Source: Protoeuglena noctilucae (lineage: Eukaryota; Chlorophyta; Pedinophyceae; Marsupiomonadales; Marsupiomonadaceae). Taken from it: a DNA stretch of 64,000 bases. This document shows, one piece after another, positions 51,562 to 61,818 of the stretch. Each line of letters starts with the position of its first letter. Position 1 is the stretch's first letter. The DNA lies in contig OY253668.1 of assembly GCA_958009085.1 (NCBI GenBank), positions 1,178,001 to 1,242,000 on the forward strand, read 5' to 3'. The translations under genes and the position numbers were made by a program. Below the pieces are notes generated by a model that saw nothing but the letters and a program-made list of their open reading frames with translations, was not told the origin of the DNA and searched no databases.

Positions 51562-54333
51562 TCACGCCGACACATGACACCGCCTTGACACACAGTCACT
51601 GAGCGAGCCGGCCGCCCTCACCTGGCCTCGGTGCTTCTGTGGGGCCTGCAGGGTCTGGAAGCGCGGCTTGCGTGCGCGCAGGACGGTGTACGTGAGCCAG
51701 TGGTTGAAGAGGGTGAGCCGGGCCAGGGCGGCGAGGGAGTCCTTGGGCGAGGCGCTGAGGCCCATGCGCTCGAGCGCCTGCTCGCCCGTGGCCACGTGGC
51801 CCTGCTGCGTGGCGTCGAACGTCAGCCCGCGCATCTCGTTGGCGCACAGGCCCTCGAAGGCCTGCTTCACGACGGACGTGCGGGGCGCCCAGCGGAGGAG
51901 CCGCGGCAGGGTCCTCTCCGATACGTAGATGGGGTTGGCGATGACGGCGATGGTCATGACGAGCGGCCCGAACACGAGCGCGGCGTCGGCCGTTGGCGCG
52001 GCCGATGAGATGGCCATCCCAATGCTACCGGCGCAAATGGACTCGGCAACTGCGATGCCCAGGAAGGTCGCAAAGCGGTCCAGGCGACGGTGAAGGCCGC
52101 AAGAGGGGTAGACCAAGGCGCCGAACAGGGCGGGGAAGAAGGCGCCGACGGGCAGCTCTGCCATGAGCTTGGCGAGGAGGTACGGGCCGACCTGGTACGC
52201 GCTCTTGGTGCGCTCGCGGGACACGATGGTGCGCTCCCGGGGGAAGATGTTGAGGGTCTGCGGGGGGAGGTGGGAACTAGGTGCGTGGCTTTCTGCAACC
52301 AAAACCGAGTCTGGTGCCATGAGAGCAAGCAGTCGCTGTCGTGATGCGAGCGTGCGGCCATGCCACGCTGTCGACTCTAACCTTGGACACCGTGGACATG
52401 GCCGTCTGGACCGCGACGACTTGCAAGAGGCCCATGCGGTTCTGCACGGCCACCTGGCTGCGGCCCAGGCCCCGGAAGATGGAGCCGAAGATGACGGCGG
52501 AGCCGATGGAGGCACCGAGGCGGGCGAAGTTCGTCGCCTTGTCCCGCAAACTGCAGGAAGCGGGAAGCGTGCGCATGGGCTGCCGGCAGGCGCAGAAGCG
52601 TACCCGGCTCGCGCTCCAGCCATCCGCTCAGAGCGGTGACAGTGATGACAGTGTCCTCAGGTCACCTCTGGCGCAGGGACCTTTGGAACAGCAGCTGCAT
52701 TTGCCGGAAGAAGCCGCTGCGAGGCGCCTCCAGACCGGGAGTGTCGACGAGCTCGTCGTGCAGGAGGGGCCGAGAGGCGCGGCCCTTGCCGTCGGGACGG
52801 CGCAAGAGGTCCACGGACTCCTCGACGAGTCGGTCCAGGCGAGCACGCGTGGCTGTCTCGGCCTCCTTGGTCGCATAGTCGACGGACACGAGGTCAATTA
52901 GATAGTCACCCGGGTTGTAGTTGGCGGGGCAGGGGAACCCGAGGCTCGCGAAGTGCGACGCAGCCTCGCTGGCGGGCCCGGCGTACAGGCACTGCCCCTC
53001 CGAGAGGAGCACGAGGTCGTCGAAGGAGGCGAAGATGCTTGAGCGGGGCTGGTGGACGGAGCAGACCACTGCAGACGAGACGCGGCAGGAGGGTGGCATG
53101 CGGGGGACGGTGGCATGCAGTGGTAGAGTGGCATGTGGCAGTAGGGTGTTGTGGGTGCAGAAGCACAGCGGAGCATGGGGCAACCTCACCTGTGTGTCCC
53201 TGGCTGGCCAGGCCCTTCAGCGTGGCCATCACGCGCTCGGCTTGGAAGGCGTCGAGGCCGGAGGTCGGCTCGTCAAGAAACAGCACCGAGGGTGACCCGA
53301 TGAGTTCGCATGCGATGGACAGCCGCTTCTTCTCTCCGCCCGACAGGCCACGTGTCTTGGCGTCCCCCACCACCGTGTCCCTGCACTTCCCGAGCCTGCG
53401 TGGTCGCCGGGTGGCGTGGACATCTAATGTCGTCTGTCCAGCGCTCGACAACAACGGCAGCCATGGCGAGTACTTGCTTTGTGCATCATCACATCGCATG
53501 GCTTCACGTGCACCAGCTACTCCCCGCTTGCGCTCTAACCAACACACCGCCCCGCTCACCCGAGGCGCGTGATGATGCTGTCCACGTACTGGGCCGCCCT
53601 GTCCCTGGGGTTGGAGGACGGGAGGCGCAGCTGCGCCGCGGTCATCAGCGTCTCGTGGACGGTGAGCTGCGAGAAGAAGAGGTCCTCCTGCTGCACGTAG
53701 CCGATGCAAACGTGCGACCGGCCCTGGGGCGTGCCGTTCAGCTCCACCTCCCCCTCCAGGCGCATGCCCTTCGTTTGCGGGACCTGCCCTGCCAGAGCGT
53801 TCAACAGGGTCGTCTTGCCCGACCCGCTGGGACCCATGATGGCGAGCAGACGGCCCGGGTGAGCAGCGCCGGACAGGCCCCTGCGGATCAGCACGCACGC
53901 GCTTACGTCACGGCGACAAGTGCACGTCACGGCGATGCGTGCTTGCCCTCGGGGACGCCGCATTGCTCTGCCAGTCCTCAGGTGTCACCTGAGGATCTTC
54001 TTCACTCCCTTCTTCGTCCGTAGCTCGCATCGCAGCTCTCGCCACTCGATATCGATGGGATGCACGGGCGCGTCCAAAACATGGCTCTCATCATCCTCGC
54101 CCGCCGCCCTCCGAGCTCGCCGAACCCGCATCGCCTGCCTCACGCCTCCAATGACGTTGACGAGGCATGACGCGGCGAGGAGCGGGATCTGGGGCGGCGA
54201 GATGGAGTGGATGATGGCGGCGGGGCACGCCGCGCATATCCGGGGCCAAATCTCCAGCTCTGAGGCTGTTGCTTGCCTGGTTTTGCGGAAACGCCAGCGA
54301 GGCGCATCCAATCAGCGCGGCAACGGGCGCCAT
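51562..54333 (-). CDS. ABCG7: ABCG7-like half-size ABC transporter (white-brown family)
   Basis: Seven exons, about 683 aa: 54333-54277, 54188-53989, 53880-53560, 53395-53190, 53068-52666, 52550-52382, 52257-51562. Nucleotide-binding domain first: [20 protein letters not shown] (Walker A), [36 protein letters not shown] (signature), [20 protein letters not shown] (Walker B), [13 protein letters not shown]. The six-helix membrane domain follows ([59 protein letters not shown]). Order and wording agree best with plant ABCG7. A hydrophobic N-terminal segment ([15 protein letters not shown], then [15 protein letters not shown]) also resembles ABCG7. The substrate is unknown. Exons 1 and 2 are joined by a GC-AG intron (54189-54276); this gives the only in-frame ATG. 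The last exon is read to the first stop; its final ~20 residues may be artefactual. Confidence 0.88.
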
Positions 54334-54658
54334 CGGATCTCCGCGCTTCGTCTGCGCGTCCTCGGGGTCTCCGGCGATGGTTCTTATCGTTGACGCGTTC
54401 TCCAGCTAACCCCCTCCAACGCCGCGCTGAAGGATACGCCGACAGAGGCATGCGCATCACTCAGCGTCTGATTCTTGTTTCCCTGACTACACCGCAAGAG
54501 AACTGACAGCACGATCGACTGCGACAGCGAAGCGTGGGCAGCCGCACCCTCATTGCCAAAGGAAGCCTTCAGGTCATGCATACTTCACAGCAGGGCAGCG
54601 CAGACGAGTAGAAGCGCGCACTGGCTGGTTGCTCGCTGCTCGCTCCATCCAAGTTGGC
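54334..54658. other. Divergent promoter region, ABCG7 / ERA
   Basis: About 325 bases between divergent ATGs. No exon, repeat or known control site recognised. Confidence 0.4.
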
Positions 54659-56538
54659 ATGCAGGGGCCGGCGACGGCCGCCGCACGCGTAGCGTTGCGG
54701 CTCAGGCAGTTCAGCGGACTCCGCGCGACAACTTCACGCGAGTCCCTGCCGCTGCTCGCTCGATGGCCGCGGCGCATGGCCCTTTCTGCCCTTGCGGGGC
54801 CCGTCGCCCCGGCGCCTGACAGCGGGAATCAGGAAAAGAAGCGGGCCGGTCGCGGTGCCCGCCCCGGGCGAGGCCGTCCCGAGAAAGGCCGGGCACCGGG
54901 CGGCACTCACCAGCTGCTGGAGTCCGACCCGCTGTATCAGCCGCTCCTGCCCACCGGAGCGGACGCGGAGGGCCACCGATGTGGGTTTGTGGCTATCATC
55001 GGGAGGCCAAACGCCGGGAAGGTGCGCGGAAGGGCTTTGTTGACGGGCTTTGTTGACGGCCAGTGGTTTTGGTCCCGTCCGGCGGCTGGCGTCACCTGGG
55101 GGCGCTCCGGCATGTAGATTCCGATTCTTTCGGTACATTTTCGGTTCCGTATGCGGTGTTCTCGCAGAGCACGCTCCTGAATTGCCTGCTGGGGCAGAAG
55201 CTGTCGATCGTGACGGCCAAGGCCCAGACGACCCGGCACAAGATCGCCGGCTTTCTGTCAGGTGATGAAACGCTTCTTGCGTTGTAACCAGTTCCGTTCC
55301 CCCCCTCAGTGCCCGCCTGGTCTGAGCATTTGCACGCTTACGTGCCCCCCGTGCTGCCGTGGGTTGCAGAGCCCCGCTACCAGGTCATTCTGCTGGACAC
55401 GCCCGGCGTCATTACAAAGGCCAACTCGGGCATGGAGGAGAGGATGATGGCGGCGGTGAAGGAGGCCGTGCAGGAGGCAGACGCGGGTGCGTGGTTGTAC
55501 GCAGCTGAAGCGATGGACGCCCGACCCCATGCATGTAGTGTGCCACAGCCGTGAGCCTCCATGCGATGACGCGTTGTCTGTCGATCTACCCCCGCAGTGG
55601 TGGCGCTGGTGGACTCGTCAGACCGACCGGAGGAGGCGCTGTCGATGTTGGAGCCCGGGGACGGGTGGCAGGGGCCTCCCCTGTGCCTGGTGCTGAACAA
55701 GATGGACCTGCTGGGCGCCCAGGCCGCGTCGGCCCTCATGTCCGACTTCCGCGCCCGGTCCAAGGCCGACACCATCCTCGCCGTCAGCGCCAAGGTGGGA
55801 GCGAGCGGCGCGTGTTGCGTGCTGGACAAGGGGCGTCTGAGGCCGTGGTCTGAGGGCTGTAAACCGCACCTGCCTTTGCCTTTCATCGTTTTCCGTTACG
55901 GCCTTGCTTGGTGTGAACCCCTCTCATTACCTTGCCCTGCCGCCCAGGAGGCCAAAGGCATTGTGGAGCTCAAGGAGTGGATGGTGTCCAAAATGCCCGA
56001 GGGGCCGAGCCTGTTTAACAAGGATTACCTATCCCAGGCCCCCGAGCGATTCTTTGGTGAGTTGCCGGCCACGGTGATTTGCCATGCAAGCCCCAAAGGC
56101 ATATCACCATGCGACCCACTCCCTGCTCTCCCTCTGCAGTGTCCGAGATCATTCGTGAGAAAATATTCGAGTTCTACCGGCAGGAGATCCCCTACTGCTG
56201 CCAGGTGCGCCCGGGGCTGTCGCAGGCGCGCGTGCTGGCTAAGACTGGCGCGGCACGTGCGTTCTGACTCCTGCCGGACTGGCACGCAGGTGAACGTCGT
56301 CGAGTTTAAGGAGCGCAAGGTCGGGAAGGACTTTATCAAGGTGGAGATTCTGGTGGAGAAGGACGGGCAGCGGGGCATCCTGATGGGCGCGGGAGGGACG
56401 GCCATCAAGAGGCTCAACACCGCCGCGCGGCTGGACATCGAGGCGTTCCTGGGGCGCCCCGTCTTCCTGGAAATGACGGTCAAGGCCCAGAAGGGGTGGC
56501 GCGACGACGCGGACCTCCTGAAGCGGTACGGGTACTAG
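54659..56538 (+). CDS. ERA: Era-type GTPase with organelle leader
   Basis: Seven exons, 397 aa: 54659-55021, 55168-55261, 55370-55486, 55598-55794, 55948-56056, 56140-56204, 56290-56538. Era binds GTP and the 3' end of 16S-type rRNA and helps assemble the small ribosomal subunit. G motifs: G1 GRPNAGKSTLLN (split by an intron after the lysine), G3 VILLDTPGVI, G4 LVLNKMDLL, G5 AVSAK. The C-terminal KH domain has GILMGAGGTAIKRLN and ends in GWRDDADLLKRYGY. Before the GTPase domain lie ~110 residues, Arg/Ala/Ser-rich at first (PATAAARVALRLRQFSGLRA), as in a mitochondrial or plastid leader. The leader alone does not say which organelle. ATG 54659 is the first ATG in frame. Confidence 0.93.
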
Positions 56539-56581
56539 GAGTGAGTAGACGATGCGCGGCCTTGAACGCACGCGACGAGCG

Positions 56582-57682
56582 TCACGCGTCCCCGCCAGGC
56601 CGCGTCCCCGACGGGACCGCGGGCTCGGACGGGGGCCGGAAGCGCGCGGCGGCCTCGAGCCCCAGCCTCGCGCAGTGGCGGTTCAGGTTGGCCAGCAGCG
56701 GGAGGTCGCGCACGGGGATCCACCGGGCCTCGTCGACGTCGTCCGCCGCCACGGGGTGCAGCGTCGGGTCGACGGGCGCAGCCGCGACCTCCACGATCGT
56801 GTAGTGAAACTGCAGGCGTCCCTCAGCGTCCTTGACGATCGTGTCTACCGCCGCGTACGGGACCGGGAACGTCAGTTCCTGCGGCTTCCACTGCGGCGGG
56901 CGCCCGACTACGTAGGCGCTGCGCAGGAGCCCGGACGGCCCGCTCCCGGCCCACTCCCCCTCGGACGCCGACCCGTCGTCCTGCTCGCTCTGTCCCACGG
57001 GGTCGTAGTGGTAGCCCAGGGTGTCCCCCAGGCGATGGTAGGCAGTCCGGTCGAATCGCAGCTCCAAGTTGCACTCCTCGCGGATCTCCCGCACCGCGCA
57101 CTCGGCCAACGACTCCCCCAGCTCCTGTGTACCGCCTGGGAAGGACCAGTTCCCCTTGCTGGGCGCCTTGCCGCGCTTGATGACCACCACTTCGACCTCC
57201 TCCGTGTCGGGATTCGTTCTGGACCGGCGAGAGAGCGGGGAGTGGAGGCCTCCATGCAAAAAGCCGCAGCGTTTCGGCTCCTGCGCCGGCCAGCGATGCT
57301 CGCCTGAGGATCACCACGCCCACACCAACCCTAGGAACAGCTGGGTACTCTCTGCGCGTCGATGCGTCGCTCTCGGCCGCTCCCGCCCTCAACGCTACAT
57401 GCCGGAAGTGCCCTAGCCGCGCCCCCCGTGATTGGACGATTGTCCGCGGCTCGTAAACAGCGAGACCGTTCCAATGGCGCTTCTCTGTCGTTCGCGACCA
57501 TCGATGGCTGAGCGGAGCGGCTCCAGAGGACCTGCGTGCTCGCCGTGGCGTCGAGCCGTTCGTATCGGCTGAATCGCACGCGAACGACCTTCTGTCGCGA
57601 TCCCCCACCTGCTGCTCGCTAGGAAAAGAATCCCTTGGCGGATCTGCTGTGCGCAGCGAAGTATAGAAAGAGAGCTCGCCAT
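56582..57682 (-). CDS. Nudix hydrolase with N-terminal leader
   Basis: Three exons, 252 aa: 57682-57609, 57351-57304, 57218-56582. The Nudix box is intact: GGTQELGESLAECAVREIREEC (positions about 75-97) follows GX5EX7REUXEE. It is preceded by PRVGVGVVIL and NWSFPGG as in other Nudix enzymes. These enzymes cleave nucleoside diphosphates linked to another group; the substrate cannot be read from the sequence. Exon 1 encodes a short leader (MASSLSILRCAQQIRQG) that could direct it to an organelle. The long middle loop (EQDDGSASEGEWAGSGPSG) is an insertion of low complexity. The second intron (57219-57303) starts with GC (gcgagc). The gene's stop lies 43 bases from the stop of ERA on the other strand. 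Confidence 0.85.
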
Positions 57683-57851
57683 TTGCGAGCAAAGCAGGGG
57701 TTGTGGCTCGTCGTCGTTGAGGCAGACGCAGGGCACCCTATGCGTACCCGTCAGAAGGCGCTTTCAATGCCTCGCAGCACATCTGTCAACTGGGGCGGGC
57801 TACCAGGGTTAACACACGAGACGGGCAGGAGTACCTGAGACGGAAACCGTG

Positions 57852-58942
57852 TCACTTCTTGGCTGTGAAGAACGTGTACAGGTGCAGGGCCGACACGAAC
57901 CCGATGCTGGCCAAGAACACCCAGGACAGGGGGTGGTTGGTCACCATGCCCGCGGCGAAGGCGCGGATGACGAAGCCCACTTGGAGGGCCAACGCCAGCC
58001 CTGTGCTGAGCTGCAGGTTCTTGAAGGTGCTCGCGCCGTGGCGCGCGCGGTCCGCCGCGAGCTTCACCACCACGGTGGCCATCGTCGCGACGGTGACCAG
58101 CACGCCCACCGCCGCCACCAGCGCCGGGCCTCCGGGCGTCTGGAAGGCGGACGGCAGGATAACGTCGAGGATGGGCTTCGCCAGGAATGGCGTGAGGCTC
58201 GTGACGGCGTACGCGTCCATCAGCAAGCACGCGATTTGGAAGGCGCGGCTGACGCCGTTGGCTGACCCGTACACGAACTGCGTGAGTCAAAGGGAGTGAG
58301 GTGCACGCGTTGCAGGAAGCGCGGGCCGGTTGCCACGCTACTTTTGCAGTCACGAGGCGACACGCACCGGGAACTGGTCTCGGTACAGCTGGGGCACGTC
58401 GGCGCCACCGGCGATGAGGCCCGCGACGCCCGTGGAGAGCAGCAGCAGCAGCGCGGCGGCCGCCATCACAGTCGCCGGTAATGGCGGTAGCTTGGCCCCG
58501 GACGATACCCACGTGGCGCACGAGATGAACGTGGCGTGGATCAGCGCCAGGTTGAGTCGCTGATAGGTCGCCGAGTCGAGCCGGGCGTGCGAGGCAGCCG
58601 TGGAGAGGGAGTGTGTCACTGCCGCCAGGGACAGGCCCCCCGCCGCCGCCATTTGGTATAGATGCCGGGTCGTCCAGTTCACCGGGAGCCCAAAAAACGA
58701 CAGGGCCATGGATGGGGCGAGGCACGACGTGGCAAGCGCCAGGCCGAGGAGGGTGCCGAGGGAGTAAAGAGCCGGCAGCACCACCGGATGCTGTACGGAA
58801 GCGCTGGAGGGGGGAGGGAGGGGCGAGAGATGAGCAATCAGTGCGGGAGTTGCAAACCGTGGAAAACATGACACCAGCTGCGCGTGACGAACCTGTCGCC
58901 ACCAGCGCTGCGGACCGCGATGGGCGCAGGACGGGCGTTCAT
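57852..58942 (-). CDS. Unknown multi-pass membrane protein
   Basis: Three exons, 303 aa: 58942-58893, 58803-58368, 58277-57852. I do not recognise the family. The short N-terminus (MNARPAPIAVRSAGGD) is followed by about eight hydrophobic helices, e.g. LGTLLGLALATSCLAPSMAL, ATVMAAAALLLLLSTGVAGL, ALVAAVGVLVTVATMATVVV and WVFLASIGFVSALHLYTFF. Conserved-looking loops are NWTTRHLYQMAAAGG and DSATYQRLNLALIHATF. It ends in TAKK, a possible ER-retrieval (KKxx-like) end, though not an exact one. The first exon is short and its donor (gttcgt) is ordinary; the frame is also open upstream to an ATG at about 59095, so the start is uncertain. Confidence 0.55.
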
Positions 58943-59419
58943 GGCCCTGCAAGCGGCGAGGGATGTTAGCAAGTAAGGGAGCAGGGCGCCATCGATTCTG
59001 TGGGGACAAGTCGGTGAGATATCCGTGGCCCCTCGCGGCGGAAGGGCCAATCTGATGCGCAATCTCACTTCTCGTTCCGGATTAAAATCGAAGTGTGCCA
59101 TCTGTTCCTCCCGAATACCTCCGTGCCTCGCGGGGCCGGGGCGCGAAGCGATGGTGCTGCGCTCGGGCCTCTCGGGCACGCTCGCGCCCGAGCAATTGGG
59201 TGCGTTGGCCGCGGTATGACGCGCGCGTTCATCATGGCAACATCTCCTGTCATCGTGCGCCTATCGCTCGCGGCGAGCCGCTGCGAAGGGCGCAACTCCG
59301 GTATGCGCAGAGCTTGGCAGGCCGCAACTAGACCTGTAAGTCCTTTGCACAGCACGAGAGAGCAGCTGCACAATGAATCTCGCGGCGAGGGCCATTCAAT
59401 CGGGCCCCCGTGCATAGTT
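58943..59419. other. Gap between membrane protein start and CK2 alpha end
   Basis: About 480 bases. It holds the 3' end of CK2 alpha and the promoter of the membrane protein. A frame continuous with the membrane protein is open back to about 59095 and could be extra coding sequence. Nothing else is supported. Confidence 0.4.
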
Positions 59420-60752
59420 TCAGGCACCGTTGGGCGTGGCAACCGGCGCCCGCGCGTTAGGGAAGCCGTTCCGCACGGGGTCGAAGTACGGGTGCTGCAT
59501 GGCCTCCTGACACGTGATGCGCTCCTGGTGGTCGTACCGCAGCATGCGGTCCAGCAGGTCGAGCGCCTGCGGGGGCACGCCACCACCCGTCCCGTCTCTG
59601 CTGCTCGCTCTGCGGGCCCCCCCGCGCCACGCCGGCCGCCACGCGCGCTCACCTCCGGCGACACGAGGTGCTCGTTCTCCCCGTGGATGAACTTGGTCCA
59701 GGGCTTGCGCGAGTGCCTCCCGATGAGGGCGTCCAGGTGCGGGTCGAGCTCAATGCCGTACTTGCTAATGTATGCGTCCAGCTCCTCCGTGCCCAGCACG
59801 CGCGCGATCTTGACCAGCTGATCGTAGTTGTCGTGCCCGTAGAAGAAGGGCTCCTTGCGGAAGATCATCCCCGCGAACATGCACCCGAGGCTCCAGATGT
59901 CGAGCGAGTAGTCGTAGTCCTGGAGGTCGACGAGGAGCTCGGGGCCCTTGAAGTACCGCGACGCCACGCGGACGTTGTACTCCTTCCCCGGGTGGTAGAA
60001 CTCGGCCAGGCCCCAGTCGATGAGCCGCAGCTGCCGCTTGGCGTGGTCAATCATCACGTTGTGCGGCTTGACGTCGCGGTGCATGATACCGCGCGAGTGG
60101 CAGTGGTCCAGGGCCTTGAGCACCTCCAGGATGTAGAAGCGGATGTCCAGGTCCAGCAGCGTCGGGTACAGGACCTTGAAGTCTGCGGAGGGGCGGGGCG
60201 GCGCGGGTCAGGCGCTCTGGCGCCCGTGGCAGGGCCACGCGAGGCGACGCCCCGCGCAAGCCGCGGGCAGGATCGCACACCGGTGTTGTCCACGAATTCG
60301 AAGATGAGGGACGGGGTCTTGCTCTGGGGGTCCCGCACCACGTCCAGCAGCTGGATGATGTTGGGGCCCCCGGCGAGGTTCTTGAGGATGAGGATCTCTC
60401 GCTTGATCTTCTTCTTCTTCACCGGCTTCAGGATCTGCGGCGCAGGCGCGGCAGCGGTGGCCGTGGTGGCCGACAGCAGGCAGCGGGGCGGGGAGGGGGC
60501 CCGCTGCGGTGGGCTTCCGCGAGGCATGACGGGCTCGCCGTCCCTTCTCGCCCGCACGCTCACCTTGATGATGCACCGCTCGCCCGTGGAGACCTTGACG
60601 CCCTCAAACACCTCGCTGTACTTGCCCCGGCCCACCTTCCGCACGACCTCGTAGTCGTCCTGGCTCCCCCATTCTATCTCATAATTCTCATAGTCCCAGT
60701 ACTCCCGGGGCTTGTTCACGTTGGCGTCGGCGTAGACCCTGGCCCGGCTCAT
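59420..60752 (-). CDS. CKA1: Casein kinase 2, catalytic alpha subunit
   Basis: Four exons, 339 aa: 60752-60564, 60434-60281, 60182-59653, 59566-59420. It is a constitutively active Ser/Thr kinase preferring acidic sites, normally a tetramer with the beta subunit. Motifs: [20 protein letters not shown], the P-loop [11 protein letters not shown], the catalytic lysine in CIIK, the CK2-specific basic cluster [35 protein letters not shown] (DWG in place of DFG, as always in CK2), [16 protein letters not shown], and a C-terminal [18 protein letters not shown]. Length and every motif agree with plant and animal CK2 alpha. The product ends shortly after the kinase domain. The ATG is well fixed by [20 protein letters not shown], which is conserved across eukaryotes. 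Confidence 0.96.
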
Positions 60753-61818
60753 GGTTGCATGCACGCGCCCTGCATGCGGCGGGGGCGGCCGTGAGGGTCT
60801 CGCATGCGCGCGCTCCCGCACACGCGCACAACTCCAGCTTCACTCAAGGGCCGCGCGTCACCAGCGGCGGTGCCAGGCACCGCGAGGGTGCTTCGCGAGC
60901 CCACCCCCCGTCGGGACGCTCGGGCCCAGGAAGCCGCGCCGAGACCGGTCCACCGGCCGCCCAGAGAAGGCGAGGCGTTCCGGTCGCCCAAGCCTGACAC
61001 CACTGGCGGCCGAGGCGGCCAGCCCACGAGCGCTGCGTGCAGGGGCGGCGGAAGGTGGCTTCCAGGGCGCCGTGCCGCCGGCGCGGCAAAGGAACCCGAA
61101 CTTCCCTGAACATGCAAGCAGAGGGTTGGCGCGGAGAGCAGGAAAAGGCCCTGCGACGGCGCCTCGCGCCGTGGGAGCGCTGGCCCAGCGTGCGGGTAGT
61201 GCGGGTAGCCGAGCACGCCCGGCTGCGCTGGAAGGGGCGTCCGGGGCCGCTCCCGCATGCATCGGAGCGAGCGTTCGCGGGCACGGAATGCCCGTGTGGC
61301 GAGCACGCCGGCCAACGGGCCGAAATGGCAGGACGGGTGGGCGCGCATCCCGGAGAGCAAAGCGACGGCGGCGAGAGCGCGCTCTCAATCAAAGGTAAGC
61401 GAGGTGTCGTGTCGAGTCTCGATACATTCGCGTTGCTCCGAGCGGCTGGCGCACAAAACGGGGCGGTGCTGGGGGCACGTCCAGCGATGCGAAGCAGCCA
61501 CGCCGATTCGCACCTCCTCTCCACCCTCGCAGGCCCCAGGGACAGCCCCTTGCGATCGACAGCGGCCCCGAAGTCCAGGGCATAAACAGGCCGAGCGGCG
61601 CAGATGGGACGGTTCAGGACTGCGTAATAATGGCAACTGGGCCCCTTGGTGTGCGAATGGTGCCCGGTCCTATTTCTCTGGCAAGGGCATTCCCGTTGTG
61701 AGGGGCCCGCGGGAGGTGAACCAAGCTGGCGACATCACCTCTGCTTCAATACTGCGCGAAATCTGTTCGTGGTTCAACTGAAATCTCGTTAAAGCTTGAG
61801 AACGCATTGTTGCGCGGG
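60753..61818. other. Divergent promoter region, CK2 alpha / reticulon-like
   Basis: About 1,070 bases, very GC-rich at the left. Long frames are open on both strands between 60750 and 61600, but they overlap, have no homology I can see and no plausible splice to either neighbour. I treat them as composition effects. Confidence 0.45.

Noticed and set aside
51500-51600. Loose repeats of a ttgacac-like motif between PTA and ABCG7
   Set aside because: Spacing and sequence are too irregular for a tandem array or a CRISPR-like structure.
60751-61600. Overlapping frames of 170-226 codons on both strands upstream of CK2 alpha
   Set aside because: No homology, no splice link to a known gene, and simultaneous openness in several frames points to base composition.
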